50,963 nt of DNA, taken from assembly GCA_029863125.1 (NCBI GenBank), contig JAOTWB010000016.1, forward strand, positions 1 through 50,963. The letters are read 5' to 3'. Shown in pieces: positions 29,462-37,768 of the stretch. Numbering within the stretch: position 1 is the stretch's first letter; each line of letters begins with the position of its first letter. The DNA comes from Gammaproteobacteria bacterium (GTDB lineage: Bacteria; Pseudomonadota; Gammaproteobacteria; Steroidobacterales; Woeseiaceae). Position numbers and translations under genes: made by a program. Under the pieces are notes generated by a model that saw nothing but the letters and a program-made list of their open reading frames with translations, was not told where the DNA came from and did no database searches.

Positions 29462-30061
29462 TCAGTAACTCCTCGCTACAGCACCGTCGGGCTGTGTATT
29501 GCTCTCCGTGACTGCGAGCATCGGCCGCAGGCGCATGTACGCCCGCGACAGCTGCGACTTCGAAAAACTCTCCGTCTTGCCCATCAGCGCCGCTATTTCC
29601 TTGTGCGTAAATCCTTCGACGTCGTGCAGCCAGACAACGGCCCGCGCAACGTCCGGCAGATTTGCCAATGCCGCGTCGAGATCCATTGCGTCATCGAAGT
29701 GGCTCGACACACCGTGGCCTGTGGCGTCGCCTTCGGTGACGTCGTGCCAGTCGTCGCTCAGCGACTGGCCGCGCTTCGTCCAGGCTGAGCGCAGGAACAT
29801 CAGCGCTTTGCTCACGGCAATGCGCCGAATCCAGCTTCCCAATGCAGCCTCACCGCGAAACCTGGCGATCGATCGCATGACCTCGATGAACGTCTCCTGG
29901 ACCAGATCCTCCGCATGTGCCGGCACTTTCGTGAACCTGAGACAAATCGAGTAGACAGGGGTCGCAAAAGCGCGATAAATAATCTCGTGCGCCCTCGCAT
30001 CGCCCTGCGCGGCCCGTTTGACGATGCCAGGATCAATCTCGATGTCCGCAAACTTGCTCAT
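29462..30061 (-). CDS. ECF-type RNA polymerase sigma factor
   Basis: The 199-residue protein has region 2 (ARAHEIIYRAFATPVYSICLRF...HAEDLVQETFIEVMRSIARF, then LGSWIRRIAVSKAL) and region 4 (LPDVARAVVWLHDVEGFTHKEIAALMGKTESFSKSQLSRA), joined by a short linker with no region 3. It heads a sigma/anti-sigma/PDZ unit. On the minus strand just upstream a CGACCC-17 bp-TCTAA pair loosely resembles an ECF promoter, so autoregulation is possible but unproven. It is divergent from tRNA-Leu. Confidence 0.9.
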   Translation of the reverse strand: MSKFADIEIDPGIVKRAAQGDARAHEIIYRAFATPVYSICLRFTKVPAHAEDLVQETFIEVMRSIARFRGEAALGSWIRRIAVSKALMFLRSAWTKRGQSLSDDWHDVTEGDATGHGVSSHFDDAMDLDAALANLPDVARAVVWLHDVEGFTHKEIAALMGKTESFSKSQLSRAYMRLRPMLAVTESNTQPDGAVARSY

Positions 30062-30119
30062 ACCTTGAATCTTAGATGCCTCTGTTACTCAAAGGGTCGC
30101 ACAGTCGCGCAGCGGCGCA

Positions 30120-30125
30120 TATACT
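30120..30125 (+). promoter_or_regulatory. -10 box of tRNA-Leu
   Basis: TATACT is followed by a GC-rich discriminator (GTGCGCC), typical of stringently controlled stable-RNA promoters, 50 bp before the mature tRNA 5' end. The -35 hexamer is not clear. Confidence 0.5.
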
Positions 30126-30175
30126 GTGCGCCTTTCGAGCGGGAGGCGCGGTTGAGCGCCCATCCAGCAAGACAT

Positions 30176-30262
30176 GCCGGGATGGCGGAACTGGTAGACG
30201 CGCCGGATTCAAAATCCGGTTTCCGAGAGGAAGTGGGGGTTCGATTCCCCCTCCCGGCACCA
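30176..30262 (+). tRNA. tRNA-Leu (anticodon CAA)
   Basis: The 87-nt class II tRNA begins GCCGGGA and ends TCCCGGC-A-CCA with encoded CCA. The anticodon arm is CCGGA-TTCAAAA-TCCGG with anticodon CAA (reads UUG). The variable arm is TTCC-GAGA-GGAA and the T-arm GGGGGTTCGATTCCCCC. It ends 10 bp before the Nudix gene. Confidence 0.97.
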
Positions 30263-30272
30263 CAGGAAAACG

Positions 30273-30806
30273 ATGAAATACTGCTCAAACTGTGGGGGTC
30301 CGGTCCGCCGCAAGATCCCCGAAAAAGACACGCACGAACGCTGGATCTGCGACAGCTGCAGCATGGTGCATTATCAGAATCCGCTGATCGTGGTCGGCTG
30401 CGTCGCCGAACGCGACGGCAAGGTCCTGTTGTGTAAACGTTCGATTGAACCGCGCTACGGATACTGGACGGTACCGGCCGGCTTCATGGAGCTCGGCGAA
30501 ACGATGGCCCGAGGGGCCATCCGGGAGACGCTCGAAGAGGCCTGTGCGACCGTTGAGCTCGGTCACTTGTTCGCTTCTGTCGACGTCATTGATGCCGGCC
30601 AGGTGCATTTTTTCTTTTCAGGAAAATTGGTGGGCGATTACGGCGTCGGCGAGGAAAGCCTCGAAGTCGGTCTTTTCGGTGAAGACGAAATACCCTGGGA
30701 CGAAATCGCTTTTCAGAGCGGCAAGTTTGCGCTAAAGAAATACTTCGAAGACCGTGGCGTTAACAACGGTGTGCATTTCCATGAGCTGAGGCGCTCGCCG
30801 TCCTGA
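30273..30806 (+). CDS. Nudix hydrolase with N-terminal zinc ribbon
   Basis: The 177-residue protein has a zinc ribbon at 4-30 (CSNCGG...CDSCS) and a Nudix fold. The Nudix box GFMELGETMARGAIRETLEE matches G-x5-E-x7-R-E-x2-E-E, with the usual final Gly replaced by Cys. The ribbon-Nudix layout is that of a family related to NADH pyrophosphatase NudC, but the SQPWPFPxS motif of NudC is absent. The substrate is unknown; a nucleoside-diphosphate-linked compound is likely. Confidence 0.85.
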   Translation: MKYCSNCGGPVRRKIPEKDTHERWICDSCSMVHYQNPLIVVGCVAERDGKVLLCKRSIEPRYGYWTVPAGFMELGETMARGAIRETLEEACATVELGHLFASVDVIDAGQVHFFFSGKLVGDYGVGEESLEVGLFGEDEIPWDEIAFQSGKFALKKYFEDRGVNNGVHFHELRRSPS

Positions 30807-30813
30807 CGAGCTG

Positions 30814-30844
30814 GTGTCCTGTCTGGTTAATCCAAACAGGACAC
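30814..30844. terminator. Bidirectional hairpin between convergent Nudix and dsbC genes
   Basis: GTGTCCTGTCTGG pairs with CCAAACAGGACAC (12 of 13 bases) around a TTAAT loop. It overlaps the dsbC stop codon and follows the Nudix stop by 7 bp. It lacks a T-run on either side, so termination is inferred from position only. Confidence 0.45.
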
Positions 30845-31599
30845 TAGGGCTGAGGCACGTGCTGCTGCAGCTGCAGACTCAGCTGGGCGGGCGGCAAATA
30901 ACCGCCGATCAGCGTGCCGTCTTCCAGGACAATCGCAGGCGTGCCGCTAAGACCGACGTCGCGTCCGACGCGATAGTGGTTGCTGACCATCGCCGAGTCG
31001 CACTGTGACGTTTCGAATTCTTGGTCCAGTTTTGCGGCGGTCAGGGCCTGGTTTCGGTCCTTCGCACACCAAACCTTTTCCGACGTGCTCCACGACTTTG
31101 AAGCCGGGCCGTTTCGCGGATACAGCGCGTAGCGCACCTGGATGCCCTTGGCGAGGTATTCATCGATCTGGCTGTGCAGCTTGCGGCAGTAGCTGCATTC
31201 GACGTCCGTGAAGACCGTCACCGAATACTTGACGTCGGCCGGCGAAAAGAGGATCGCCTCGTCGTCGGTCAACGCCGCAATCAGCTCACGCCGCGCATTG
31301 TTCCGGCTTTGCTCGCTCAGGTTTACCTGCTGCTCGAGATCGATGAGGTCTCCCTGTAGCAGGTAGCGGCCGTCGTCTGATACATAGGCGATGACAGAGC
31401 CCTGCTGAATCGTAAACCAGCCATCGACCGGACTGTAGGTTATGTTCTCCGGATCAATGGACTCAAACATGGCCGACATCTTGCCGCGAACTTCTGTGAG
31501 CGCCGCATCGTCGGCGGCGGCTTGCACAAGAGTCGCGCCGCAAAAAACTGTTGCGAAACCGGCCAGCCACATAGGTCCAAAGTAATATTTGCGCGTCAT
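30844..31599 (-). CDS. dsbC: Thiol:disulfide interchange protein DsbC
   Basis: DsbC isomerises wrong disulfides in the periplasm. The 251-residue protein, read from the ATG at 31599, has a signal peptide, an N-terminal dimerisation domain (about 33-90) and a thioredoxin-like domain with the active site CSYC in FTDVECSYCRKLH. The cis-proline loop is GTPAI. The upstream open frame overlaps xerD and is not conserved. The xerD-dsbC order is also seen in E. coli. Confidence 0.93.
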   Translation of the reverse strand: MTRKYYFGPMWLAGFATVFCGATLVQAAADDAALTEVRGKMSAMFESIDPENITYSPVDGWFTIQQGSVIAYVSDDGRYLLQGDLIDLEQQVNLSEQSRNNARRELIAALTDDEAILFSPADVKYSVTVFTDVECSYCRKLHSQIDEYLAKGIQVRYALYPRNGPASKSWSTSEKVWCAKDRNQALTAAKLDQEFETSQCDSAMVSNHYRVGRDVGLSGTPAIVLEDGTLIGGYLPPAQLSLQLQQHVPQP

Positions 31600-31723
31600 T
31601 GACACATTCCTGCAAAGGCGATTGCCGAGTAGTAGTGGACCCGGATTGCCGACCCCGGTTCCGCAAAAGCGCGAGTTTAGCAAACGGGCTGCCTGCCGGT
31701 GCCTTATTTTCGCCTTTTCGGGA

Positions 31724-32659
31724 TCAACCGCGGGGGTGGTGCTCGCCATGCAGCTCTTTGAGCCGCTCACGCGCGACATGAGTATAGATCTGCGTAGTAG
31801 AAAGGTCGCTGTGACCCAGCAGCATCTGTACGACCCTCAGGTCTGCGCCACGATTCAGAAGATGCGTGGCAAACGCATGTCGCAGGCTGTGTGGCGACAT
31901 TTTTTGGTGCACGCCAGCTTTCTCGGCATAGCGCTTGATAATGTGCCAGAAGGCCTGTCGCGTCATACGGTTACCGCGTCGCGTTGGAAACAGGTAGTCC
32001 GTCTGGCGTTCAAGCAGAATTTCCATACGCGGACCGGCGATGAACTCCTCCAGCCAGCGCTGCGACTCTTCACCGAGGGGGATCAGGCGCTCACGATCAC
32101 CCTTACCGACGATGCGCAGCACACCCTGGTTAAAGTTGATCTGTGACTGCCGCAGGTTGATCAGTTCGGAAACCCGGAGGCCTGTCGCGTACAACAGTTC
32201 GAGCATCGCCCGGTCACGATGCCCCAGCGGTTCGTCGGTATTCGGCGCATCAAGCAAGGTATCGACTTCGTCTTCCGATAGCGTTTTTGGTAAAGAACGC
32301 CCAATTCTCGGCATCTCGATGTCTGCGGTCGGGTCCGAAACCCGCATGCCTTCTCGCATGATGTACCGGAAGAAACGACGAAAGCTCGACAACTGCCGGG
32401 CCGTGGAGCGGGGTTTGGCGCCGCTTTCGACGCGTTTGGCGATAAAGTCGAGCAAGTCGGATTTATTGGCCATGTCGATGGACTTGTCGATCTCCGACAG
32501 CCCGCGACCGAGCGTCATAAGGTCGGCGCGATAGGCGCCCAGCGTGTTCTTGGACAGGCCACGCTCCATCCAGATGGCATCAAGGAAACGGTCAACAAGC
32601 TCTTCCGAGCGTTGCGCTGTTTTCGAATGCGGCGTGCTTGTCTTGTTGCTGCTGCCCAT
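31724..32659 (-). CDS. xerD: Site-specific tyrosine recombinase XerD
   Basis: XerD with XerC resolves chromosome dimers at dif under FtsK control. The 311-residue protein has an N-terminal SAM-like domain (VDRFLDAIWMERGLSKNTLGAYRADL) and a catalytic domain with Arg in ATGLRVSELI, Lys in VGKGDRERLIP, HSLRHAFATHLL, and GHSDLSTTQIYTHV carrying the Tyr nucleophile. A start 16 codons further upstream is possible. The divergent 236-bp gap to plsC holds regulatory sequence only. Confidence 0.92.
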   Translation of the reverse strand: MGSSNKTSTPHSKTAQRSEELVDRFLDAIWMERGLSKNTLGAYRADLMTLGRGLSEIDKSIDMANKSDLLDFIAKRVESGAKPRSTARQLSSFRRFFRYIMREGMRVSDPTADIEMPRIGRSLPKTLSEDEVDTLLDAPNTDEPLGHRDRAMLELLYATGLRVSELINLRQSQINFNQGVLRIVGKGDRERLIPLGEESQRWLEEFIAGPRMEILLERQTDYLFPTRRGNRMTRQAFWHIIKRYAEKAGVHQKMSPHSLRHAFATHLLNRGADLRVVQMLLGHSDLSTTQIYTHVARERLKELHGEHHPRG

Positions 32660-32856
32660 ATTTTCCAACTTCGTGTGTCGCGCAATCCTTTGCCGTAATG
32701 CCTGCACCTATCCCAACGTCGCCGGCAGACTGTTAGCATACGCCGTTCCGAAAATCGGATCGTCGTACCAGTCGCGCCGGGCAGATTGGCTCAAGCATTG
32801 CCAAGCGACGGATTTTCCAAGGATTCTGAGTATGCTGACGATGCACATCAATGGGC

Positions 32857-32872
32857 GTGACCGCTGTCACAA
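32857..32872 (+). promoter_or_regulatory. CRP-family-like site upstream of plsC
   Basis: CGTGA-N6-TCACA differs by one base from the CRP consensus half-sites TGTGA-N6-TCACA and is centred about 31 bp before the plsC GTG. No CRP-family gene is visible in the window, so this is a pattern match only. Confidence 0.3.
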
Positions 32873-32895
32873 ATTCCCAAAGGCATTAACATAAA

Positions 32896-33651
32896 GTGAA
32901 CTGGGTCACACGCAGCATTTATGCCGTCTGGGGGATCCTCGCCTGGTTGTCGTTTGGCGTGGCCGCCCTGTTCGCGCTCCTCGCGATGATAATCGTTCCC
33001 GGCCAGGCGCGTCGCCAGCACCTCGCGGCGCTCGCGTCCAGGGCCGTTTTCGTTATTCCGCGCGTCAGGGTCAACGTCCATGGCATGGAAAACCTGCCGG
33101 CCGGAGACTGCATCGTGGTGGCCAATCACGCCAGTTATGTCGACGGTCCATTACTCAAAGGCTACCTGCCCGGGCGTTTTAATTTCGTGATCAAGGGCGA
33201 ATTTCGAAACATTCCGATCGCGCATTTCCTGCTGCGGCGCTCCGGGGCGAAATTTGTCGAACGATCGGAGCACTCGGGTAGCGCGCGGGACGCGCGGCGC
33301 ATCGTGAAGACCGCCCAGGGCGGCGCATCGCTGGCCGTCTTCCCGGAAGGCACCTTTCATGAAGAACCGGGCGTTGGCCGCTTTCGGCCGGGTGCTTTCG
33401 TCGCCGCAGTCCGTGGCAAACTGCCGGTCGTGCCCGTCGCAATCAGCGGTACTCGCGACATGCTGCCGTCGGGCCGACATCTGCCCTTGCCGGTTCCGCT
33501 AGACATTCATGTCCTGCCGGCCATCCAGCCGGCCGATCCGGATTTTTCCGATAATCGCCGGCTCGCCGAAGCGGCCAGGCAGAGAATTCTCGCGGTACTC
33601 GGCGAGCCCGACCTGTTGCAGAACGTGTCGCATCCGGCGGGCCGCGACTAA
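32896..33651 (+). CDS. plsC: 1-acyl-sn-glycerol-3-phosphate acyltransferase
   Basis: PlsC acylates lysophosphatidic acid to phosphatidic acid at the inner membrane. The 251-residue protein has an N-terminal membrane helix (about 10-35), the catalytic NHASYVD at 77-83 (His78, Asp83), GEFRNIPI, the substrate motif FPEGTF and VPVAISGT. The start is GTG with no Shine-Dalgarno; a TAACAT box lies 6 bp before it. Confidence 0.9.
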   Translation: MNWVTRSIYAVWGILAWLSFGVAALFALLAMIIVPGQARRQHLAALASRAVFVIPRVRVNVHGMENLPAGDCIVVANHASYVDGPLLKGYLPGRFNFVIKGEFRNIPIAHFLLRRSGAKFVERSEHSGSARDARRIVKTAQGGASLAVFPEGTFHEEPGVGRFRPGAFVAAVRGKLPVVPVAISGTRDMLPSGRHLPLPVPLDIHVLPAIQPADPDFSDNRRLAEAARQRILAVLGEPDLLQNVSHPAGRD

Positions 33652-33693
33652 CTGATTCGTAGTATTGCGTCGAGACAGTATTTGCAGGAAAGT

Positions 33694-33703
33694 ACCGATC
33701 GGT
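33694..33703 (+). promoter_or_regulatory. TetR-type palindrome upstream of the thiolase
   Basis: ACCGATCGGT is a perfect 10-bp palindrome 38 bp before the thiolase ATG, in a 89-bp gap that has a clear GGAG ribosome site but no strong promoter. Palindromes of this kind are bound by TetR-family regulators of lipid metabolism in some proteobacteria. No such regulator is in the window. Confidence 0.3.
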
Positions 33704-33740
33704 CTTGCCGGGCGCCCCCCGGGTCCTCAGGAGACAAGTA

Positions 33741-34922
33741 ATGGGTGCTGACTCCGTAGTGATTGTCGCCGCCAAGCGCACGCCGCTGGGCGCTTTCCAG
33801 GGCTCGCTGTCCGATGCGCAGAGCCCGGAACTGGCAGCCGCGGCGATAGCGGCCTGCATCGACGAGTCGGGCACGGAGGCCGGGGCGATTAGCGAAGTCC
33901 TCCTGGGCTGCGTGCTGCCGGCTGGGCTGGGCCAGGCGCCTGCACGTCAGGCGGCTCTCGGGGCCGGAATCCCACTGAGCGCCGGTTGTACGACATTGAA
34001 CAAAGTCTGTGGCTCCGGCATGAAAACCACGATGCTGGCTCACGACCTGATCAAGGCCGGCAGTGCCGACGTCGTCGTGGCGGGCGGTATGGAATCGATG
34101 ACAAACGCGCCCTACCTGTTGCCCAAAGCACGCCGCGGATTTCGTATGGGCCACCAGGAAGTAGTCGACCACATGTTCTTCGACGGACTGCAGAGCCCGT
34201 TCGACGGCAACATGATGGGCCACTTCGCGGAAGTCACTGCGCAGAAATACGAATTCAGCCGCGAGGACCAGGATAAATTCGCGATCGAGTCCGTGACGAG
34301 GTCGCGCAATGCTGCCGCGAACGGTGCGTTCGAGGCAGAAATTGCGCCAGTGACCATGAAGACCCGCAAGGGGGATGTCACCGTCGCCGAAGACGACGGG
34401 CCGGCTGCGGCCAACGTCGAAAAGATACCGACACTGCGCCCGGCTTTTGCGAAAGACGGCACCGTCACGGCCGCAAGTTCATCGTCAATCTCGGACGGTG
34501 CCGCGGCGCTCATTCTCATGAGTGCGAGCGAAGCCGCGCGACGTAAACTTGAGCCGCTCGCTATGATTGCCGGCCATTCAGGGTTTGCGCATGCACCGGA
34601 GTGGTTCACGACGGCTCCTATTTATGCAATCAAGGCATTGCAGGAGAAACTCGGCTGGGATCGCGACCGCGTGGACCTGTATGAAATCAATGAAGCATTT
34701 GCCTGCGTCACCATGGCGGCCATGAAAGACCTCGGGCTGGATCACGCCAAGGTCAACGTCAATGGCGGTGCCTGCGCGCTCGGCCATCCGATCGGCGCCA
34801 GCGGCGCAAGAATCATCGTGACGCTACTGCACGCATTGCGTGCACGCAAACTGAAACGCGGCATTGCATCGTTGTGTATCGGCGGTGGCGAGGCGACCGC
34901 CATCGCTATCGAAACGGAATAA
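33741..34922 (+). CDS. Acetyl-CoA C-acyltransferase (thiolase)
   Basis: The 393-residue thiolase condenses or cleaves 3-ketoacyl-CoA. The nucleophile is Cys90 in NKVCGSGMK, followed by NEAFA, GGACALGHPIGASGAR (catalytic His) and CIGGGEA (second Cys). The start at 33741 has a good GGAG ribosome site; codons upstream in the same frame are not conserved. It is followed 13 bp later by an HSD10-type dehydrogenase with its own ribosome site, so the pair covers the last two steps of a beta-oxidation-like cycle. Short-chain or 2-methylacetoacetyl-CoA specificity is possible. Confidence 0.92.
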   Translation: MGADSVVIVAAKRTPLGAFQGSLSDAQSPELAAAAIAACIDESGTEAGAISEVLLGCVLPAGLGQAPARQAALGAGIPLSAGCTTLNKVCGSGMKTTMLAHDLIKAGSADVVVAGGMESMTNAPYLLPKARRGFRMGHQEVVDHMFFDGLQSPFDGNMMGHFAEVTAQKYEFSREDQDKFAIESVTRSRNAAANGAFEAEIAPVTMKTRKGDVTVAEDDGPAAANVEKIPTLRPAFAKDGTVTAASSSSISDGAAALILMSASEAARRKLEPLAMIAGHSGFAHAPEWFTTAPIYAIKALQEKLGWDRDRVDLYEINEAFACVTMAAMKDLGLDHAKVNVNGGACALGHPIGASGARIIVTLLHALRARKLKRGIASLCIGGGEATAIAIETE

Positions 34923-34935
34923 AAGGGGACAGCAA

Positions 34936-35703
34936 ATGGAGTTATCCAGTGCCAAAGCCGTAATTAGCGGCGGCGCGTCCGGGCTCGGGCTTGCGACGGC
35001 TGAGCGGGTAATTGAAGCCGGCGGCCAGGTCGTGATTCTTGATATCAACGACGAACACGGTGAGGCTGCCGCCGCGCAACTCGGTGTGGATGCGCACTAT
35101 GTCAATACCGATGTTGCCAGTGAGGCGTCGGTCAAAGACGCGATCAAAGCGGCGGACGATCTCATGGGCGGCATCACCCTGGCCGTGAATTGCGCCGGCA
35201 TCGCGACAGCGGGCCGCACTCTGGGCCGTGAAGGCCCCTGGCCGTCAGAGAATTTCAACCGGGTCATCCAGGTCAATCTCGTCGGCTCTTTCAACGTAAC
35301 CAAGGAAGCGGCGGCCGTCATACATCTCAATGATGCCAATGAGAACGGCGAGCGCGGTGTAATTATCAGCACGGCATCGATCGCGGCATTCGAAGGACAG
35401 ATCGGCCAGGCCGCCTACTCGGCGTCGAAAGGCGGCATCGTCGGCATGATGCTGCCGCTGGCCCGCGAATTTGCACAGTTCGGCATTCGGGTCAACACGA
35501 TTGCCCCCGGCATATTCATGACACCAATGATGGCCGGCATGCCGGAAGAGGTTCAGGAATCTCTCGGCAAGCAGGTACCCTTTCCACCGCGGCTCGGCCG
35601 ACCCGAGGAGTTTGCGGATACGGTGGCTTTCATCTACGGGAACGCAATGGTCAACGGCGAAACGATCCGCGTCGATGGCGCGATCCGCATGCAGCCGAAG
35701 TAA
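34936..35703 (+). CDS. SDR, 3-hydroxyacyl-CoA dehydrogenase type 2 (HSD10-like)
   Basis: The 255-residue short-chain dehydrogenase has SGGASGLGLAT for NAD binding, NCAGIA, and the Ser/Tyr/Lys set in STASIAAFEG...YSASKGG. The segment PWPSENFNRVIQVNLVGSFNV and the ending NGETIRVDGAIRMQPK match 17-beta-HSD10 / 3-hydroxy-2-methylbutyryl-CoA dehydrogenase type enzymes. Coupling with the thiolase supports acyl-CoA oxidation, including isoleucine breakdown. Confidence 0.9.
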   Translation: MELSSAKAVISGGASGLGLATAERVIEAGGQVVILDINDEHGEAAAAQLGVDAHYVNTDVASEASVKDAIKAADDLMGGITLAVNCAGIATAGRTLGREGPWPSENFNRVIQVNLVGSFNVTKEAAAVIHLNDANENGERGVIISTASIAAFEGQIGQAAYSASKGGIVGMMLPLAREFAQFGIRVNTIAPGIFMTPMMAGMPEEVQESLGKQVPFPPRLGRPEEFADTVAFIYGNAMVNGETIRVDGAIRMQPK

Positions 35704-35998
35704 GCCACCAACCGACTACCACCCAACTAACAGCCGACTGCGGCGTCGATCAATGACGCACCCGAGGCAACCGACCGACATGCTTTGCTGGCGGACTGTC
35801 TCGCTACGCTCGCTTTATGTCTCGCCAGCAAACATCTCGTCCGCTTGCCTCGCGTAGCACCCTTGGGCAGCGGCGACGAGTGCGGGTGTGTCTTGCGAAG
35901 CGACATCGCGCAAGCGCGAGCAAGCAAGATCTCCCCGCGATCGTTGCCGCGCCTCGCATAGCCGGTGCTGGGTGCTATTTGATCGGTGGTGGTAACCC
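35704..35998. repeat. Structured intergenic repeat element, copy 2
   Basis: This 295-bp gap lies between convergent genes and holds no credible gene. Outer arms are CCACCAACCGA (35705-35715) and TCGGTGGTGG (35983-35992). Inner stems are CGAGGCAA/TTGCCTCG (35763-35770, 35845-35852), TTTGCTGGCG/CGCCAGCAAA (35784-35793, 35823-35832) and CTTGCG/CGCAAG (35892-35897, 35909-35914). The right part, from CAGCGGCG at 35868 to the GGTGGTGG end, parallels copy 1 at 22274-22385. Confidence 0.65.
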
Positions 35999-37648
35999 TT
36001 ACATGTTGGCGTAGTTTGGGCCGCCGCCGCCTTCCGGCACATCCCAGACGATGTTTTGCGCCGGATCCTTGATCTCACAGGTCTTGCAGTGCACGCAGTT
36101 TGTGGCATTGATCTGGAACTGCTTTTTGCTGCCCACGTCCACGATTTCATAGACGCCAGCCGGGCAATACCGCTGCGCCGGCTCATCGTAGTTCGGCAGA
36201 TTGTAGGCAATCGGCACCGACGCATCTTTCAATTTCAGGTGCGAAGGCTGGTCCTCTTCGTGATTGGTGCTCGACAGGAATACCGACGACAGCTTGTCGA
36301 AGGTGATGACGCCATCGGGTTTCGGATAGTCAATCGGCTTCGCGTCCGACGCCTTGTCCAGCGACTCATGATCCGGGTCCTTGTTGCGCCAGGTAAACGG
36401 CAGCTTGCCGAAAAAAATATTCTGATCGACGAACGCGAACGCCGCCCCCCAGAAAACGCCGAGTTTATGCAGCCCGGGTCCGAAATTGCGTCCTTTATGC
36501 AGCTCCTTGTGTACCCAGGAGCTCTTTACGCTTGCTTCGAAATCCGTTAGCTCCGAGTGGCCGGAATCGCCCGAGGACAAGGCCTTGTGAATGCTCTCGG
36601 CGGCAAGCATGCCGGTCTTTATCGCGGTATGTGCGCCCTTGATTTTGACACCGTTCAGGAAGCCCGCGCCGCAGCCGACCAGCATGCCGCCGGGAAATGA
36701 GAGCTTCGGCAGTGACTGCAGGCCACCCTTGTTCACGGCCCGCGCGCCGTACGCAACGCGCTTGCCGCCTTCGAGATAGGTACGGATTTTCGGATGCAGT
36801 TTCCAGCGCTGAAACTCGTCAAACGTGGAAAGGTGCGGGTTCCTGTAATTCAAAGCGATGATCAAGCCCAGGAACACCTTGTTGTTTGCGGCGTGGTAGA
36901 GAAAGCCACCGCCCTCGGTGTGGTTATCAAGCGGCCACCCTGTCGTGTGGACGACCAGGCCCTCCTGGTGTTTGGCCGGGTCGATTTCCCATACTTCCTT
37001 TATGCCGATGCCGTAGTGCTGCGGGTCCGCGTCCTTGCGCAAGTCGAAGCGCGCCATGACTTGCTCGCTCAGGTTGCCCCGTACGCCCTCGGCGAAAATC
37101 GTGTACTTGCCTGTCAATTCGTAACCGGCCTGGTAGGAGCTCTTCTTCTGGCCGTCCTTGCCGATACCCATATCGCTCGTCGCGACGCCCGTGATCCTGC
37201 CGTCAGCGTCGTACAGTACTTCCGAGGCCGCGAAACCCGGGAAGACGTTGACCCCCATCGCCTCGGCCTGCTCACCCAGCCACTGGCAGAGCTGGCCCAG
37301 GCTTATAATGTAGTTGCCATGATTGTGCATCGGCCTTGGCAGGAAAAGTCCTGGCACCCGCACCGCTTTCGATTCGCTTGTCAAATAGTGCACAAGATCG
37401 CCGGTCACCGCGGTCTTGACTGGCGCGCCTTTTTCTTTCCAGTCCGGAAAGAGCTCGTCGAGTCCCGTCGGCTCGAATACGTTACCGGACAGTATGTGGG
37501 CCCCGATTTCGGAACCTTTCTCGACGACGACGACGGACAGGCTGTCGTCTAACTGCAGCAAACGACACGCCGCGGCGAGCCCGGCGGGTCCGCCGCCGAC
37601 AATCACTACGTCGAATTCCATTGATTCGCGTGCGTTCGTTTCCGACAT
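35999..37648 (-). CDS. Electron transfer flavoprotein-ubiquinone oxidoreductase
   Basis: ETF-QO passes electrons from acyl-CoA dehydrogenases, via ETF, to ubiquinone. The 549-residue membrane-associated protein has an N-terminal FAD site (DVVIVGGGPAGLAAACRL), a quinone/FAD domain with GCGAGFLN, and a C-terminal 4Fe-4S domain with CPAGVYE and NCVHCKTCEIKDP. It matches the mitochondrial ETFDH type in length and order. No etfAB is in the window. The divergent 120-bp gap to zapE holds a GC hairpin (GGCGGGGCCCGCC) near 37730. Confidence 0.96.
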   Translation of the reverse strand: MSETNARESMEFDVVIVGGGPAGLAAACRLLQLDDSLSVVVVEKGSEIGAHILSGNVFEPTGLDELFPDWKEKGAPVKTAVTGDLVHYLTSESKAVRVPGLFLPRPMHNHGNYIISLGQLCQWLGEQAEAMGVNVFPGFAASEVLYDADGRITGVATSDMGIGKDGQKKSSYQAGYELTGKYTIFAEGVRGNLSEQVMARFDLRKDADPQHYGIGIKEVWEIDPAKHQEGLVVHTTGWPLDNHTEGGGFLYHAANNKVFLGLIIALNYRNPHLSTFDEFQRWKLHPKIRTYLEGGKRVAYGARAVNKGGLQSLPKLSFPGGMLVGCGAGFLNGVKIKGAHTAIKTGMLAAESIHKALSSGDSGHSELTDFEASVKSSWVHKELHKGRNFGPGLHKLGVFWGAAFAFVDQNIFFGKLPFTWRNKDPDHESLDKASDAKPIDYPKPDGVITFDKLSSVFLSSTNHEEDQPSHLKLKDASVPIAYNLPNYDEPAQRYCPAGVYEIVDVGSKKQFQINATNCVHCKTCEIKDPAQNIVWDVPEGGGGPNYANM

Positions 37649-37768
37649 TAGCTGCGATTCTCCCGTCTTTGTTATCGCGCATCTTAACAGCCTCTGTGGC
37701 TACCTCTAAATGCGCAGGGTAATCTTGCGGGCGGGGCCCGCCGCAGCAAATACAGGATTGAAGGTAGA

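Noticed and set aside
30814..30844. Hairpin between the Nudix and dsbC genes as an insertion-sequence end
   Set aside because: There is no matching partner repeat nearby and the position between convergent stop codons fits a terminator better.
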